A stretch of DNA of 64,000 nucleotides from Anaeromyxobacter soli (GTDB lineage Bacteria; Myxococcota; Myxococcia; Myxococcales; Anaeromyxobacteraceae): NCBI RefSeq assembly GCF_022808855.1, contig NZ_JAKZLF010000022.1, positions 22,289-86,288 on the forward strand, given 5' to 3'. Positions 30,243 to 38,768 of the stretch are shown here, piece after piece. Both the position numbers and the translations under genes were made by a program. The notes under the pieces are model-generated. The model made no database searches, was not told the DNA's origin, and was given only the letters and a program-made list of their open reading frames with translations. Within the stretch, counting starts at the first letter, position 1, and each line of letters begins with the position of its first letter.

Positions 30243-31844
30243 ATGGCGCAGAGGAACCTCGGCCTCGATCTCGGGGCCCACGCGGTGAAGGGGGTGCTGC
30301 TCGACAGCACCTACCGCGGCTACGCCGTGGTGGACACGGCGCGCGTGCCGGTGCAGGCGGCGACGGAGGGCGGCCCGCCCCTCGTGGCGCGGCAGGCGGA
30401 GGCCGTGCGCGCGCTGCTCGCGGAGCGCGGCTGGCGGCCCGACGCGGTGATCACCGCGTTCCCGGGCGCGGCCGCCTCCTCGCACGTGCTCACCCTCCCC
30501 TTCACGGATCCGCGCCGGATCGAGCAGACCGTGGGGTTCGAGGTGGAGGGGCAGATCCCCTTCGATCTCGAGGACGTCGCGTGGGACTGGCAGCCGCTCC
30601 ACGCGCACGACGGCAAGACCGACCTCCACGTCGCAGTCGTCCGCAAGGAGGAGCTCGCCGCGCTCGTGGCCGCGCTCGGGGACGCAGGCGTCGACCCGCG
30701 CGCCGTCGTGCCGGCCGGCCCGGCGTACGCGGCGCTCTTCGCGACCGGCGCGGTGGCCGGCGAGGAGGCGCCGCCCGCCGAGCCCGGCGCGCTCGTCCCC
30801 GCGGACCTGATCCTCGACGTCGGGCACGAGCGGACGAGCGTGTGCGTCGTCGCGGGCGGCCTGGCCGAGGCGGCGCGCACGTTCCCGTTCGGCGCGGCCC
30901 ACCTCGCCCGCGTCGTGAGCCGCGACCTCGGGCTCTCCGAGGCCGACGCCCTCGCGGCGGTCGTCTCCCGCGACGCCCGCGACCCCCGCGTCGACGAGGC
31001 GCTGCCCCGCGCGCTCGCCCCCCTCGTGCGCGAGCTGCGCGCGACGCTCCGGGCGTGGCGCGCGCGCGCCGGCGCGCGCCCGGTCCGGCGGTTCGTCCTC
31101 TGCGGCGAGCTCGCCCGCCTCCCGGCGCTCGCGGAGGCGGTCGCGCCGGAGGCGGAGGGGGCGATCGGGCCGCTCGAGCTCGCCGGCCCCGCCGCGGAGC
31201 GGATCGCGCCCGAGGACGCGCCCGGCCTCGCGCTCGCCCTGGCCCTCGCGCTGCGCGGCCACCAGGGCGCGCGCGCGCCGCGCCTCAACCTGCGCCGGGG
31301 CGCGCTCGCCTACACGCGCGACTTCGAGCACGTGAAGGGGAAGGTCACGCGCCTCGGCGTGTTCGCGGCGCTGCTCGTCGTGCTCGCCGTGATGAGCTCG
31401 GGCGTGCGGCTCTTCGCGCTCGCCCGGCAGGAGAAGGCGCTCGACGACGCGCTGTGCGCGTCGGAGCAGCGCATCCTCGGCAAGTGCTACGCGAGCTTCG
31501 AGGAGGCGCAGGCCATCCTGCGCGGCCGCGGGACGCCCGGCGCGGCCATCCCGCGGGTCTCCGCGGTCGAAGTGTTCGCCGAGCTCGCGCAGCGCGTGCC
31601 GGACGTGCCGCTCCGCCTCGACCGCATGGAGGTCACGAAGGACAAGCTCCACCTCCAGGGCACGACCGACGCCGCCGAGAACGTCGACAAGATCGTCTCG
31701 GCGCTGCAGGCCTCGCGGTGCTTCGGCGACGCGCGCTCCGGCGGCGCGCGCCGGCGCGGGTCCGACGGGAAGTTCGAGTTCTCCATCGACGCGGGGATCA
31801 CCTGCCTCGAGTCGGGCCCGGCGGCGCCGGGCGGGAGGGGATAG
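30243..31844 (+). CDS. gspL: Type II secretion inner-membrane protein GspL (PilM-like)
   Basis: 533 residues. The N-terminal ~340 form an actin/PilM-like cytoplasmic domain (NLGLDLGAHAVKGVLL, DLILDVGHERTSVCVVAGG, RFVLCGELARLPALAEAV) that recruits GspE. One transmembrane helix follows (about 370-392, LGVFAALLVVLAVMSSGVRLF), then a periplasmic ferredoxin-like domain. It resembles PilM/PilN fused more than the enterobacterial GspL, as in other deltaproteobacterial T2SS. Adjacent to gspM with no gap. Confidence 0.88.
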   Translation: MAQRNLGLDLGAHAVKGVLLDSTYRGYAVVDTARVPVQAATEGGPPLVARQAEAVRALLAERGWRPDAVITAFPGAAASSHVLTLPFTDPRRIEQTVGFEVEGQIPFDLEDVAWDWQPLHAHDGKTDLHVAVVRKEELAALVAALGDAGVDPRAVVPAGPAYAALFATGAVAGEEAPPAEPGALVPADLILDVGHERTSVCVVAGGLAEAARTFPFGAAHLARVVSRDLGLSEADALAAVVSRDARDPRVDEALPRALAPLVRELRATLRAWRARAGARPVRRFVLCGELARLPALAEAVAPEAEGAIGPLELAGPAAERIAPEDAPGLALALALALRGHQGARAPRLNLRRGALAYTRDFEHVKGKVTRLGVFAALLVVLAVMSSGVRLFALARQEKALDDALCASEQRILGKCYASFEEAQAILRGRGTPGAAIPRVSAVEVFAELAQRVPDVPLRLDRMEVTKDKLHLQGTTDAAENVDKIVSALQASRCFGDARSGGARRRGSDGKFEFSIDAGITCLESGPAAPGGRG

Positions 31845-32405
31845 ATGCTGGAGCGGCTCCGGAAGCTCCGCGCCGACGCGGAGGCGTGGCTCGCCAAGCT
31901 GTCTCAGCGCGAGCGCGTGATGGTGACCGCCGCGGCGGTCGCGGTGGTCGCGTTCGTCGTCTGGCTCGTCTCGTTCCAGATCTCCTCGGGCATGGCGGCC
32001 CGCGAGGAGCGCATCGACCAGAAGACCAAGGTGATGTCGCAGTTCGGCAAGCTGGCCGAGGGCTACCGCCGCAACCAGGCGGAGCGCAGCGCCCTGGAGG
32101 CGCGCCTCAAGGGCCAGCCCATCCAGCTCATGAGCCACATCTCCCAGGCGGGCGCGGCGCTCGGGATCGAGGTGAACGACCTGCGGCCGACCGGCGCGCC
32201 GGCCGACCTCGAGGGGATCCGCGAGGAGTCGGTCGAGGTGAACCTCGCCCGCATCGATCTCCCCCGGCTCGCGCGCCTCCTCCAGTCGCTCGAGCGCGGC
32301 GCCGGCGTGGTCAAGGTCCGCCGGATCCGGGTCTCCACCCGCTCGGACGATCCGGCCCTCGTCGACGCCACCCTCGTCGTCTCCACGTACCAGCTCCGGA
32401 CCTGA
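31845..32405 (+). CDS. gspM: Type II secretion inner-membrane protein GspM
   Basis: 186 residues starting directly after the gspL stop. One transmembrane segment (about 28-48, MVTAAAVAVVAFVVWLVSFQ) preceded by the family motif LSQRERVMV, then a periplasmic coiled region and ferredoxin-like domain (VNLARIDLPRLARLLQSLERG, VKVRRIRVSTRSDDP). Partner of GspL in the inner-membrane platform. Confidence 0.9.
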   Translation: MLERLRKLRADAEAWLAKLSQRERVMVTAAAVAVVAFVVWLVSFQISSGMAAREERIDQKTKVMSQFGKLAEGYRRNQAERSALEARLKGQPIQLMSHISQAGAALGIEVNDLRPTGAPADLEGIREESVEVNLARIDLPRLARLLQSLERGAGVVKVRRIRVSTRSDDPALVDATLVVSTYQLRT

Positions 32406-32410
32406 GCGCC

Positions 32411-33328
32411 ATGACGATCGACTGGAACCGCTGGCGCCCGCGCCTCCTCTACGGCGCGTTCACCTTCGCCGCCTTCCTCCTCGCCCTCCGGCTCACCTTC
32501 CCCGCCGACGCGGTGAAGCAGCGCATCGTCCTCGAGGCCGCCGCGCGCGGCTGGCAGGTCGACATGGCCGACGTGGGGCCGGGCGGGATCGCCGGGATCC
32601 ACGCGGAGGGCGTGACCGTCGAGGCCGCCTCCGGCCTCAAGGTCCCGCTCGACGAGCTCACCGCGTCGCTCAGGCTCCTGCCGCTCCTCACGGGCAGGCG
32701 CAGCGTCGCGTTCGACGCGCGGCTGTACGACGGCGAGGTGGAGGGAACGGCAGACCTGTCCGGCGACGAGCGGGAGATCGCCCTCGCGGCCAGGGGGGTG
32801 GACCTCGCGCGCGCGCTGCCGCTCCGCAAGGCCTCGGGCCTCGACCTCACCGGGAAGCTCTCGGGCAAGGTGGCGCTGACGGTGCCCGCCGCGCCGAACG
32901 GACAGCCGAAGGGCCGGATCGACGTGACGGTGACGGAGGCCGGCGTGAACGGGGGGCAGCTCCCGGTCCCCGGGATGACGAGCGGCCTCGTTCTCCCGAA
33001 GCTCGGGCTCGGCGAGCTCGTCGCGGCGGTGAAGCTCGACCAGGGGAAGGCCACCTTCGAGAAGCTCGAGGCGAGAGGCGGCGACGCGGACTTCACGGCC
33101 GACGGGCTCTACGCCGTGCTGCAGCCGCGCATCGAGTACGCCCCCATCTCCGGCAAGGCGAAGCTCAAGGTGAAGGACGCCTTCTGGGCGCGCCGCGAGA
33201 CGCAGGCGTTCAAGGGGGTCGCCGAGGCGGCCCTCGCCTCCTCGCGCGGTCGCGACGGCGCATGGAACTTCCAGATCGCGGGGAGCGTCTCGAGGCCGCA
33301 GCTCCGGCCCGTCCAAGGGGGCCAGTAG
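32411..33328 (+). CDS. gspN: Type II secretion protein GspN
   Basis: 305 residues from ATG at 32411. One N-terminal membrane anchor (LLYGAFTFAAFLLALRLTFP), then a periplasmic AsmA-like beta-rich domain (VPLDELTASLRLLPLLTGR, FDARLYDGEVEGTADL). GspN occurs in a subset of T2SS, including deltaproteobacterial ones, and its role is not settled. Last gene of the operon; the next 175 bases lead to smc. Confidence 0.88.
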   Translation: MTIDWNRWRPRLLYGAFTFAAFLLALRLTFPADAVKQRIVLEAAARGWQVDMADVGPGGIAGIHAEGVTVEAASGLKVPLDELTASLRLLPLLTGRRSVAFDARLYDGEVEGTADLSGDEREIALAARGVDLARALPLRKASGLDLTGKLSGKVALTVPAAPNGQPKGRIDVTVTEAGVNGGQLPVPGMTSGLVLPKLGLGELVAAVKLDQGKATFEKLEARGGDADFTADGLYAVLQPRIEYAPISGKAKLKVKDAFWARRETQAFKGVAEAALASSRGRDGAWNFQIAGSVSRPQLRPVQGGQ

Positions 33329-33503
33329 CCAGCCTTCGAGGGCCTGGCGGCGTGGCGATACATGCCTCGTCACGCAACGCCGCGTTCTCATGGGCGAAAT
33401 CGGACCCGGGCCCCACGTGGTCCGGGCCGGACTGGGGGAAAACCTCCCTCTGATCAAGGGCTTCCCTTGAAGCCGCCCATGGGGTCGTGATATCGGGTTC
33501 GCC

Positions 33504-36500
33504 ATGCGCATCCGGCGGCTCGACATCGTCGGCTTCAAGTCGTTCATGGACAAGACCGTGGTCGCCTTCGACGAGGGCGTCACCGGCGTTGTCGGCCCAA
33601 ATGGGTGCGGGAAGTCCAACGTCGCGGACGCGATCCGCTGGGTGCTCGGCGAGCAGTCCGCCCGGCACCTGCGCGGCCGCTCGATGGAGGACGTGATCTT
33701 CAACGGCTCGGAGACGAAGCCGCCCCTCTCCATGGCGGAGGTGCTGCTCACCTTCGAGAACGACCGCCCGAGCGAGCTGCCGACCCAGTACCAGGGGTAC
33801 TCCGAGATCACCGTCGGGCGCCGCCTGTTCCGCAGCGGCGAGTCCGAGTACCTCGTGAACGGCGTGCAGTCGCGGCTGCTCGACGTGAACGACATCTTCT
33901 TCGGCTCGGGCGTCGGCCGGACCGCGTACTCGATCATCGAGCAGGGCCGCATCGGCCAGATCGTGTCCGCCCGCCCCGAGGACCGGCGGGCGATCATCGA
34001 GGAGGCCGCCGGCATCACGAAGTACAAGAAGCGGCGCGAGGCGGCGGAGCGGAAGATGGAGGCGACGCAGCAGAACATGCTGCGCGTCGCGGACATCGTG
34101 CAGGAGCTCGGCAAGCAGCTCGAGAGCCTGAACCGCCAGGCGCGCAAGGCGGAGAAGTACAAGGCCCTGCGCGCGCAGATCCGCGAGCTCGAGCTCCGGG
34201 CGGCGGCGGCGCGCTACCTCGAGCTCACCGCGACCCGCCGCGCCGCCGAGGATCGCCACGCGACGCTCAAGGCCGAGGAGGCCGAGGTCGTGGCGCGCCT
34301 CGCCGAGCTCGACGGCGGGATCGACGGCGATCGTGCGCTGCTCGCCGAGAGCGAGGGGCGCCTCGCCGAGCTCGGCGCCAAGGAGCACGCGCTCGAGAGC
34401 CAGGCGCGGGTCTCCGAGGTCTCGGTCGAGGCCGCCGCGCGCGAGCTCGAGCAGATCGCGGAGCGGACGCGCGCGCAGGCCGCCGAGGTCGAGGCGCTGA
34501 AGGCGCAGGCGGAGGCGCTCGCGCAGGAGCGCGAGGCGCTCCTCCAGCAGCGCGACGATCTCCAGTCGCTCGTCACCACCGACGAGACCCGGCTCGTGGA
34601 CGCCGAGGCCGCGCTCCGCGACGCGGGCCGCGAGCAGGGCGCGCTGCAGGGCGAGGCGGATCGGGCGCGCGCCGCGGCCGGGGCCGCGCTCTCCGAGGCG
34701 ACCAGCCACAAGAGCCAGCTCGCGCAGCTCGAGCGGCAGCGGCTCGACCTGCGCGGCCGCATCCAGAAGAACCGCGGCGAGGCCGACGACCTCGCCCAGC
34801 GCGCCTCCCAGCTCGACGGCTCGCGCTCGCGCTTCGTCGAGAAGCTCGGCCAGACCCGCCAGCTCAAGCTCCGGCTCGACGAGCAGCGCGGCGCGCAGGA
34901 GGAGATGCTCGAGCGGACGCGGGCCGAGTTCATCCAGAACGAGGCGCGGCTCATCACGATCCGCGAGGAGCTCGCCGACAAGCGCTCGCGCCTCAACAGC
35001 CTCCTCGAGATCGTCCGCAACTACGAGGGCTACGGCCGCGGGGTGCGCAGCCTCATGACCCGCGCCGGCCAGGCGGAGGCGCGCGACCGCGGCGTCTTCG
35101 GCCTCGTCGCCGACGTCGTGTCCGCGCCGGCCGAGTACGAGAACGCCATCGAGGCGGTGCTGGGCGAGCGGCTCCAGTACGTCATCGTCGAGAGCCACTC
35201 CCAGGGCGTCGAGGCGATCGACTACCTGAAGTCCGCCGCCGAGGGGCGCGCCTCCCTCATCCCGATGGCGCGCCTGCGCGACGCGGCCACGGCCGGCCCC
35301 GCGCCGGACCTCGGCGGCCACCCCGGGGTCGTCGCGAGCTGCCTCGACGTCATCCGCTTCGAGTCCTCGTACGAGAAGGTCGTCCGCTTCCTGCTCGGCG
35401 ACGCGCTCATCGTGCGCGACCTCCCCGCCGCGCTCGAGCTCTGGCAGCAGAGCGGCGACAAGCGGACGCTCGTGACGCTCGACGGCGAGGTGCTGGACCC
35501 CTACGGCGTCGTCACCGGCGGCCCGCTGGAGGGCGAGGGGCACGGCGCGCTGCAGCGGCGGCGCGAGGCGCAGGAGCTCGAGGACGTCGTCCGCGGGTTC
35601 GAGGCGGACTTCTCGCTGGCGCAGGAGCGGCACCGCACCCTGCAGGCGCGCCTCCTCCAGCTCGAGGCGGCGCTGAAGAGCCTCGACAAGGACGGCCGCG
35701 AGAAGGAGCTCGCGCTCCTCGACCAGGAGAAGGATCTGGCCCGCGTCGGCGAGGAGCTCGAGCGCGTGGGCGAGCGGATGGGCGCCCTCGAGATCGAGCG
35801 CTCGCAGCTCGAGGAGACGCTCGCGGCGTTCTCGCGCGAGGAGGAGGAGCACCGCGTCGCCGCGGCGACCGCCGAGGCGGAGGTCTCGCGCGCCGAGGAG
35901 CGCGCCCGCGACGCCGTCCTCCGGCTCGAGCAGACCCGCCAGCGCGGCGACGTCCTCACCGCCGAGCTGATGAACCTCAAGGTGAAGGTCGCCGCCGACG
36001 CCGAGCGCCGCGAGGGGATCGGCGCCGCGCTGAAGCGCATCGACGACGCGCGGCGCGAGGTGGACGAGCGGCGGGCGCGCCTCTTCGCGGCGCTGTCCGA
36101 GGCGAACGCGCGCGCGGCCGAGCTGCGCAGCCGGCTGGACGGCACGCGCGTCGATCTCGACCGCCTGTCGCAGGACCTCGCCGGCGTCCGGGAGGAGCTC
36201 TCCCGGGCCCGCGCCGAGCACGAGGGGCGCGCCGCCGCCTCGCGCGGCCGCGAGGCCGAGGCCCGCGAGCTCCGCACCCGCGCCGAGGCGGCCCGGAGCG
36301 CGATGGGCGAGGCGGCGCTCACGGCGCGCGAGCACGCCCTCGAGCTCACCCACCTCGAGGAGCAGACGCGCGAGCGGTGCCAGGCGGAGCTCAAGTGGGA
36401 GGTGGCGCGCTTCCACCTGGAGCGGCCGCCGGGCGAGGCCGAGCGCGAGCGGCTCGACGACCTGAAGGCGCAGTCCGAGCGGATGGGCGCCATCAACCTG

Positions 36501-37103
36501 ACCGCGATCGAGGAGTACGACGACCTCGCCCGCCGCCACGAGTTCATGAGCACCCAGAAGGCGGACCTCGAGCGCTCGCTCGCCGATCTCAAGGCCGCCA
36601 TCGTGAAGATCAACCGCGCCTCGCGCGAGCGCTTCCAGGAGACGTTCGACCTCGTGAACGAGAAGTTCCAGGCGGTCTTCCCGCGCCTGTTCAACGGCGG
36701 CCGCGCCGGGCTCGTGCTCACGCAGGCGGACGGCGACGGGGAGGCGGGCGTCGAGATCTTCTCGCAGCCGCCCGGCAAGAAGCTGCAGAGCGTGAACCTG
36801 CTCTCCGGCGGCGAGAAGGCGCTCACCGCCGTGTCGCTCATCTTCGCCATCTTCCTCATCAAGCCGACGCCGTTCTGCCTCCTCGACGAGGTCGACGCGC
36901 CGCTCGACGACGCGAACGTCGGCCGCTACAACGAGATGGTGAAGGAGATGTCGAAGACCTCGCAGTTCATCCTCATCACGCACAACAAGCGCACGATGGA
37001 GATGGTGGACACGCTCTACGGGGTCACCATGCAGGAGCCGGGCGTCTCGAAGCTCGTCTCCGTCCGGCTCTCCGAGCGCACCAAGGAAGCCGCCGCGGCC
37101 TGA
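33504..37103 (+). CDS. smc: Chromosome segregation ATPase SMC
   Basis: 1199 residues. The N-terminal head has Walker A GPNGCGKSN and IRWVLGEQSA; two long coiled coils (about 170-500 and 670-1010) flank a hinge (GVFGLVADVVSAPAEYENAIEAVLG, then GVVTGGPLEGEG). The C-terminal head carries the ABC signature LLSGGEKAL and Walker B FCLLDEVDAPLDD. Length and order match bacterial SMC (about 1190). Compacts and separates chromosomes together with ScpA/ScpB, which are not in the window. The ATG is preceded by 175 bases without a clear promoter. Confidence 0.97.
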   Translation: MRIRRLDIVGFKSFMDKTVVAFDEGVTGVVGPNGCGKSNVADAIRWVLGEQSARHLRGRSMEDVIFNGSETKPPLSMAEVLLTFENDRPSELPTQYQGYSEITVGRRLFRSGESEYLVNGVQSRLLDVNDIFFGSGVGRTAYSIIEQGRIGQIVSARPEDRRAIIEEAAGITKYKKRREAAERKMEATQQNMLRVADIVQELGKQLESLNRQARKAEKYKALRAQIRELELRAAAARYLELTATRRAAEDRHATLKAEEAEVVARLAELDGGIDGDRALLAESEGRLAELGAKEHALESQARVSEVSVEAAARELEQIAERTRAQAAEVEALKAQAEALAQEREALLQQRDDLQSLVTTDETRLVDAEAALRDAGREQGALQGEADRARAAAGAALSEATSHKSQLAQLERQRLDLRGRIQKNRGEADDLAQRASQLDGSRSRFVEKLGQTRQLKLRLDEQRGAQEEMLERTRAEFIQNEARLITIREELADKRSRLNSLLEIVRNYEGYGRGVRSLMTRAGQAEARDRGVFGLVADVVSAPAEYENAIEAVLGERLQYVIVESHSQGVEAIDYLKSAAEGRASLIPMARLRDAATAGPAPDLGGHPGVVASCLDVIRFESSYEKVVRFLLGDALIVRDLPAALELWQQSGDKRTLVTLDGEVLDPYGVVTGGPLEGEGHGALQRRREAQELEDVVRGFEADFSLAQERHRTLQARLLQLEAALKSLDKDGREKELALLDQEKDLARVGEELERVGERMGALEIERSQLEETLAAFSREEEEHRVAAATAEAEVSRAEERARDAVLRLEQTRQRGDVLTAELMNLKVKVAADAERREGIGAALKRIDDARREVDERRARLFAALSEANARAAELRSRLDGTRVDLDRLSQDLAGVREELSRARAEHEGRAAASRGREAEARELRTRAEAARSAMGEAALTAREHALELTHLEEQTRERCQAELKWEVARFHLERPPGEAERERLDDLKAQSERMGAINLTAIEEYDDLARRHEFMSTQKADLERSLADLKAAIVKINRASRERFQETFDLVNEKFQAVFPRLFNGGRAGLVLTQADGDGEAGVEIFSQPPGKKLQSVNLLSGGEKALTAVSLIFAIFLIKPTPFCLLDEVDAPLDDANVGRYNEMVKEMSKTSQFILITHNKRTMEMVDTLYGVTMQEPGVSKLVSVRLSERTKEAAAA

Positions 37104-37180
37104 ACGTCACCGTCGCGCAGCCGCGCAGCTGCCAGGGCCCCCGGCGACGGCGGCCGGCGTTCGCGGGAGGGCCCCGCGCA

Positions 37181-37328
37181 GCGCGCGGGAGGGGCGAAGC
37201 CCCTCAGGCGGGGAACGGTCGCGAGCCCGCGAACGCGGGCGCGACCGTTCACGGGACCCGCCGAGCAGGGGTGGGGACCCCGACGACGGCGGCCAGCCGT
37301 CGGCGGGGCGGGGGCGCAGCCCCCGTGT
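37181..37328 (+). repeat. Dispersed 3'-end repeat, copy A
   Basis: Palindrome-rich element between the converging ends of smc and the Tat lipoprotein gene. It holds GGGGCGAAGCCCC, a nested stem of 10 bp (AACGGTCGCG/CGCGACCGTT, 37214-37223 with 37240-37249) over an inner 6 bp (CCCGCG-AA-CGCGGG), the core CCGCCGAGCAGGGGTGGGG, and a final hairpin GGGGGC-GCA-GCCCCC. It ends exactly at the lipoprotein stop codon (37329). Related copies lie at 48091 and 55716. Confidence 0.75.
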
Positions 37329-38198
37329 CTACATCGGATGCCCCGTCGCCTTGTCGGAGTGGCAGGTCGTGCAGGTCATGCCGCTCGCCACGGGCTCCGT
37401 CGTGCTGGTGCCCGGGTGGCACACGAGGCACGTCTTCGACGCGTCGTCGATGGGCGCCGCCGTGAACGCCTTCGTCTCGAGGTAGGTGTTGAGCAGCTCG
37501 GCCACCTTCCCGGCGACGTCCGCCGTGAGGCGGGCGCAGCGCGCCTTCTTGTCCGCGCCCGTCGCGGAGACGCCGTTCGCGGCGCACCAGCCGGACACCG
37601 ACGCGTGGCACAGGTGCGCGCCGGGGACCTGCTGCAGGTTCACGAGGTTCCCCGCGCTGAAGTCCTTCACGAGCCCGGTCTCGCCCGCGTTCACGGCCTG
37701 CGGGGTGTACTGCGGGAAGCTCGCGCCCTCGTACCAGCGCATGAGGTCGGTCATGATCGCCGCGCGCGCGGTCGCGTCGGCGACCACCATGTTCGTCACG
37801 AGCACGCTGCCGAGGAGGGCGCCGCAGATGCTGCCGTAGCTGGCGATCCCGCCTCCGCCGAACTTGCCGAAGTCGAGCGGGAGCAGCGTGAACGGCGCGC
37901 CGGCGGTCTGGGCGAGGTGGCCCAGGAGAGCGCTGTACGCGCCGTGGCAGCAGCCTCCGGCGTAGTACCCCTGGTACGCGGCCTCGCGGATCGGCGTCGG
38001 ATCGAGCCGGTACCCGGCAGGAAGGTGCTGCTCGTACGGGAAGTCGGCGACCTGCGGTCCCGCCGGCTCCTGTGGCGTCTGCTGCGGGGCCGGGTCCGAG
38101 TCCGAGCCGCAGGCCTGAAGGACGCCGAGCGTCACGGCGCCGCCGAGCGCGAGGCCGGCGCGACCCAGCAGGTTTCTACGGGAGAGTTCCTTGGTCAC
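37329..38198 (-). CDS. Tat-exported diheme lipoprotein, split-Soret cytochrome c-like (C_GCAxxG_C_C family)
   Basis: 289 residues. The N-terminus ELSRRNLLGRAGLALGG carries the twin-arginine motif, and LQAC (Cys30) is a lipobox, so a Tat-exported lipoprotein is predicted. The middle matches the C_GCAxxG_C_C redox family: GGCCHGAYSALLG (Cys83/84), GSICGALLGS, CHASVSGWC and RCARLTADVAGKVAELLN. Two c-type heme sites lie at the C-terminus: CLVCH (257-261) and CTTCH (276-280). This layout resembles split-Soret cytochromes of sulfate reducers. Probably an envelope electron-transfer or redox protein of anaerobic respiration; the substrate is unknown. It converges with smc and has no redox neighbours. 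Confidence 0.8.
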   Translation of the reverse strand: MTKELSRRNLLGRAGLALGGAVTLGVLQACGSDSDPAPQQTPQEPAGPQVADFPYEQHLPAGYRLDPTPIREAAYQGYYAGGCCHGAYSALLGHLAQTAGAPFTLLPLDFGKFGGGGIASYGSICGALLGSVLVTNMVVADATARAAIMTDLMRWYEGASFPQYTPQAVNAGETGLVKDFSAGNLVNLQQVPGAHLCHASVSGWCAANGVSATGADKKARCARLTADVAGKVAELLNTYLETKAFTAAPIDDASKTCLVCHPGTSTTEPVASGMTCTTCHSDKATGHPM

Positions 38199-38631
38199 GA
38201 TGAGCTCCTTCGATGACTGCGAGTTGAATCCGGCGTGCCGCGCCTCGCGCGGTCTCTGACGGCAGCGGCGGGATCAGTCGACACGCCGTTCGCGACCGTA
38301 CCGGACGGCCCCGGCGTTAAGTCAATGATTTCGCTGAAGAATCCGTAACCCCGCGCCGACCCGGGGAGATCGCGCTGACCTTCGAGGGAAGGGTTAACGC
38401 CCTGCGTAAACGATGCGTCTGGCTCGTGATTTCGCGACAGACCGCCGCGCCCGCGCGCCGCCGCGCGGCCACTGCGGCGAGCGACCGCGCTCCGAGTTGA
38501 TTTCATGTCACGACTGCGCCGCCGGATGCGCTGGACGGTCGCACGCTCCCGGGGACCTCCGGCCTTGCCTTACCGGGGGAGGCGCGAACCGATTTCGCGG
38601 CGTCGGGAAAGCTCCGCCGGAAGGCTGCGCG
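38199..38631. other. Intergenic region upstream of the Tat lipoprotein and ftsY
   Basis: Part of a 570-bp divergent gap, slightly less GC-rich than the genes. It must hold the leftward lipoprotein promoter; a TTGACT on the minus strand near 38315-38320 is the best -35 candidate, without a convincing -10. Short reading frames here show no codon pattern or family similarity. Confidence 0.4.
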
Positions 38632-38661
38632 TTGACACGCCGTTCCGCCGGCCTCTATAGA
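38632..38661 (+). promoter_or_regulatory. Sigma-70-type promoter of ftsY
   Basis: Perfect TTGACA (38632-38637), 18-base spacer, TATAGA (38656-38661), one of the best housekeeping promoters in the window. Transcription would start about 100 bases upstream of the ftsY GTG. Confidence 0.7.
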
Positions 38662-38768
38662 GTGCCGACTTTCCTGGCGCGCGCCGGGTCCGGCGGACGA
38701 GCCGCCCCGGGGCGCGCGGAGTCCGGGGGCCGGAGGCTTCCGCCCCCAAAGCTCGAACGGAGCCCCGC

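Noticed and set aside
29033..32410. A 1431-residue protein ending in GspN
   Set aside because: The first ~1100 residues are an off-frame reading of gspK, gspL and gspM, composed of Arg/Pro/Gly; GspN proper starts at 32411.
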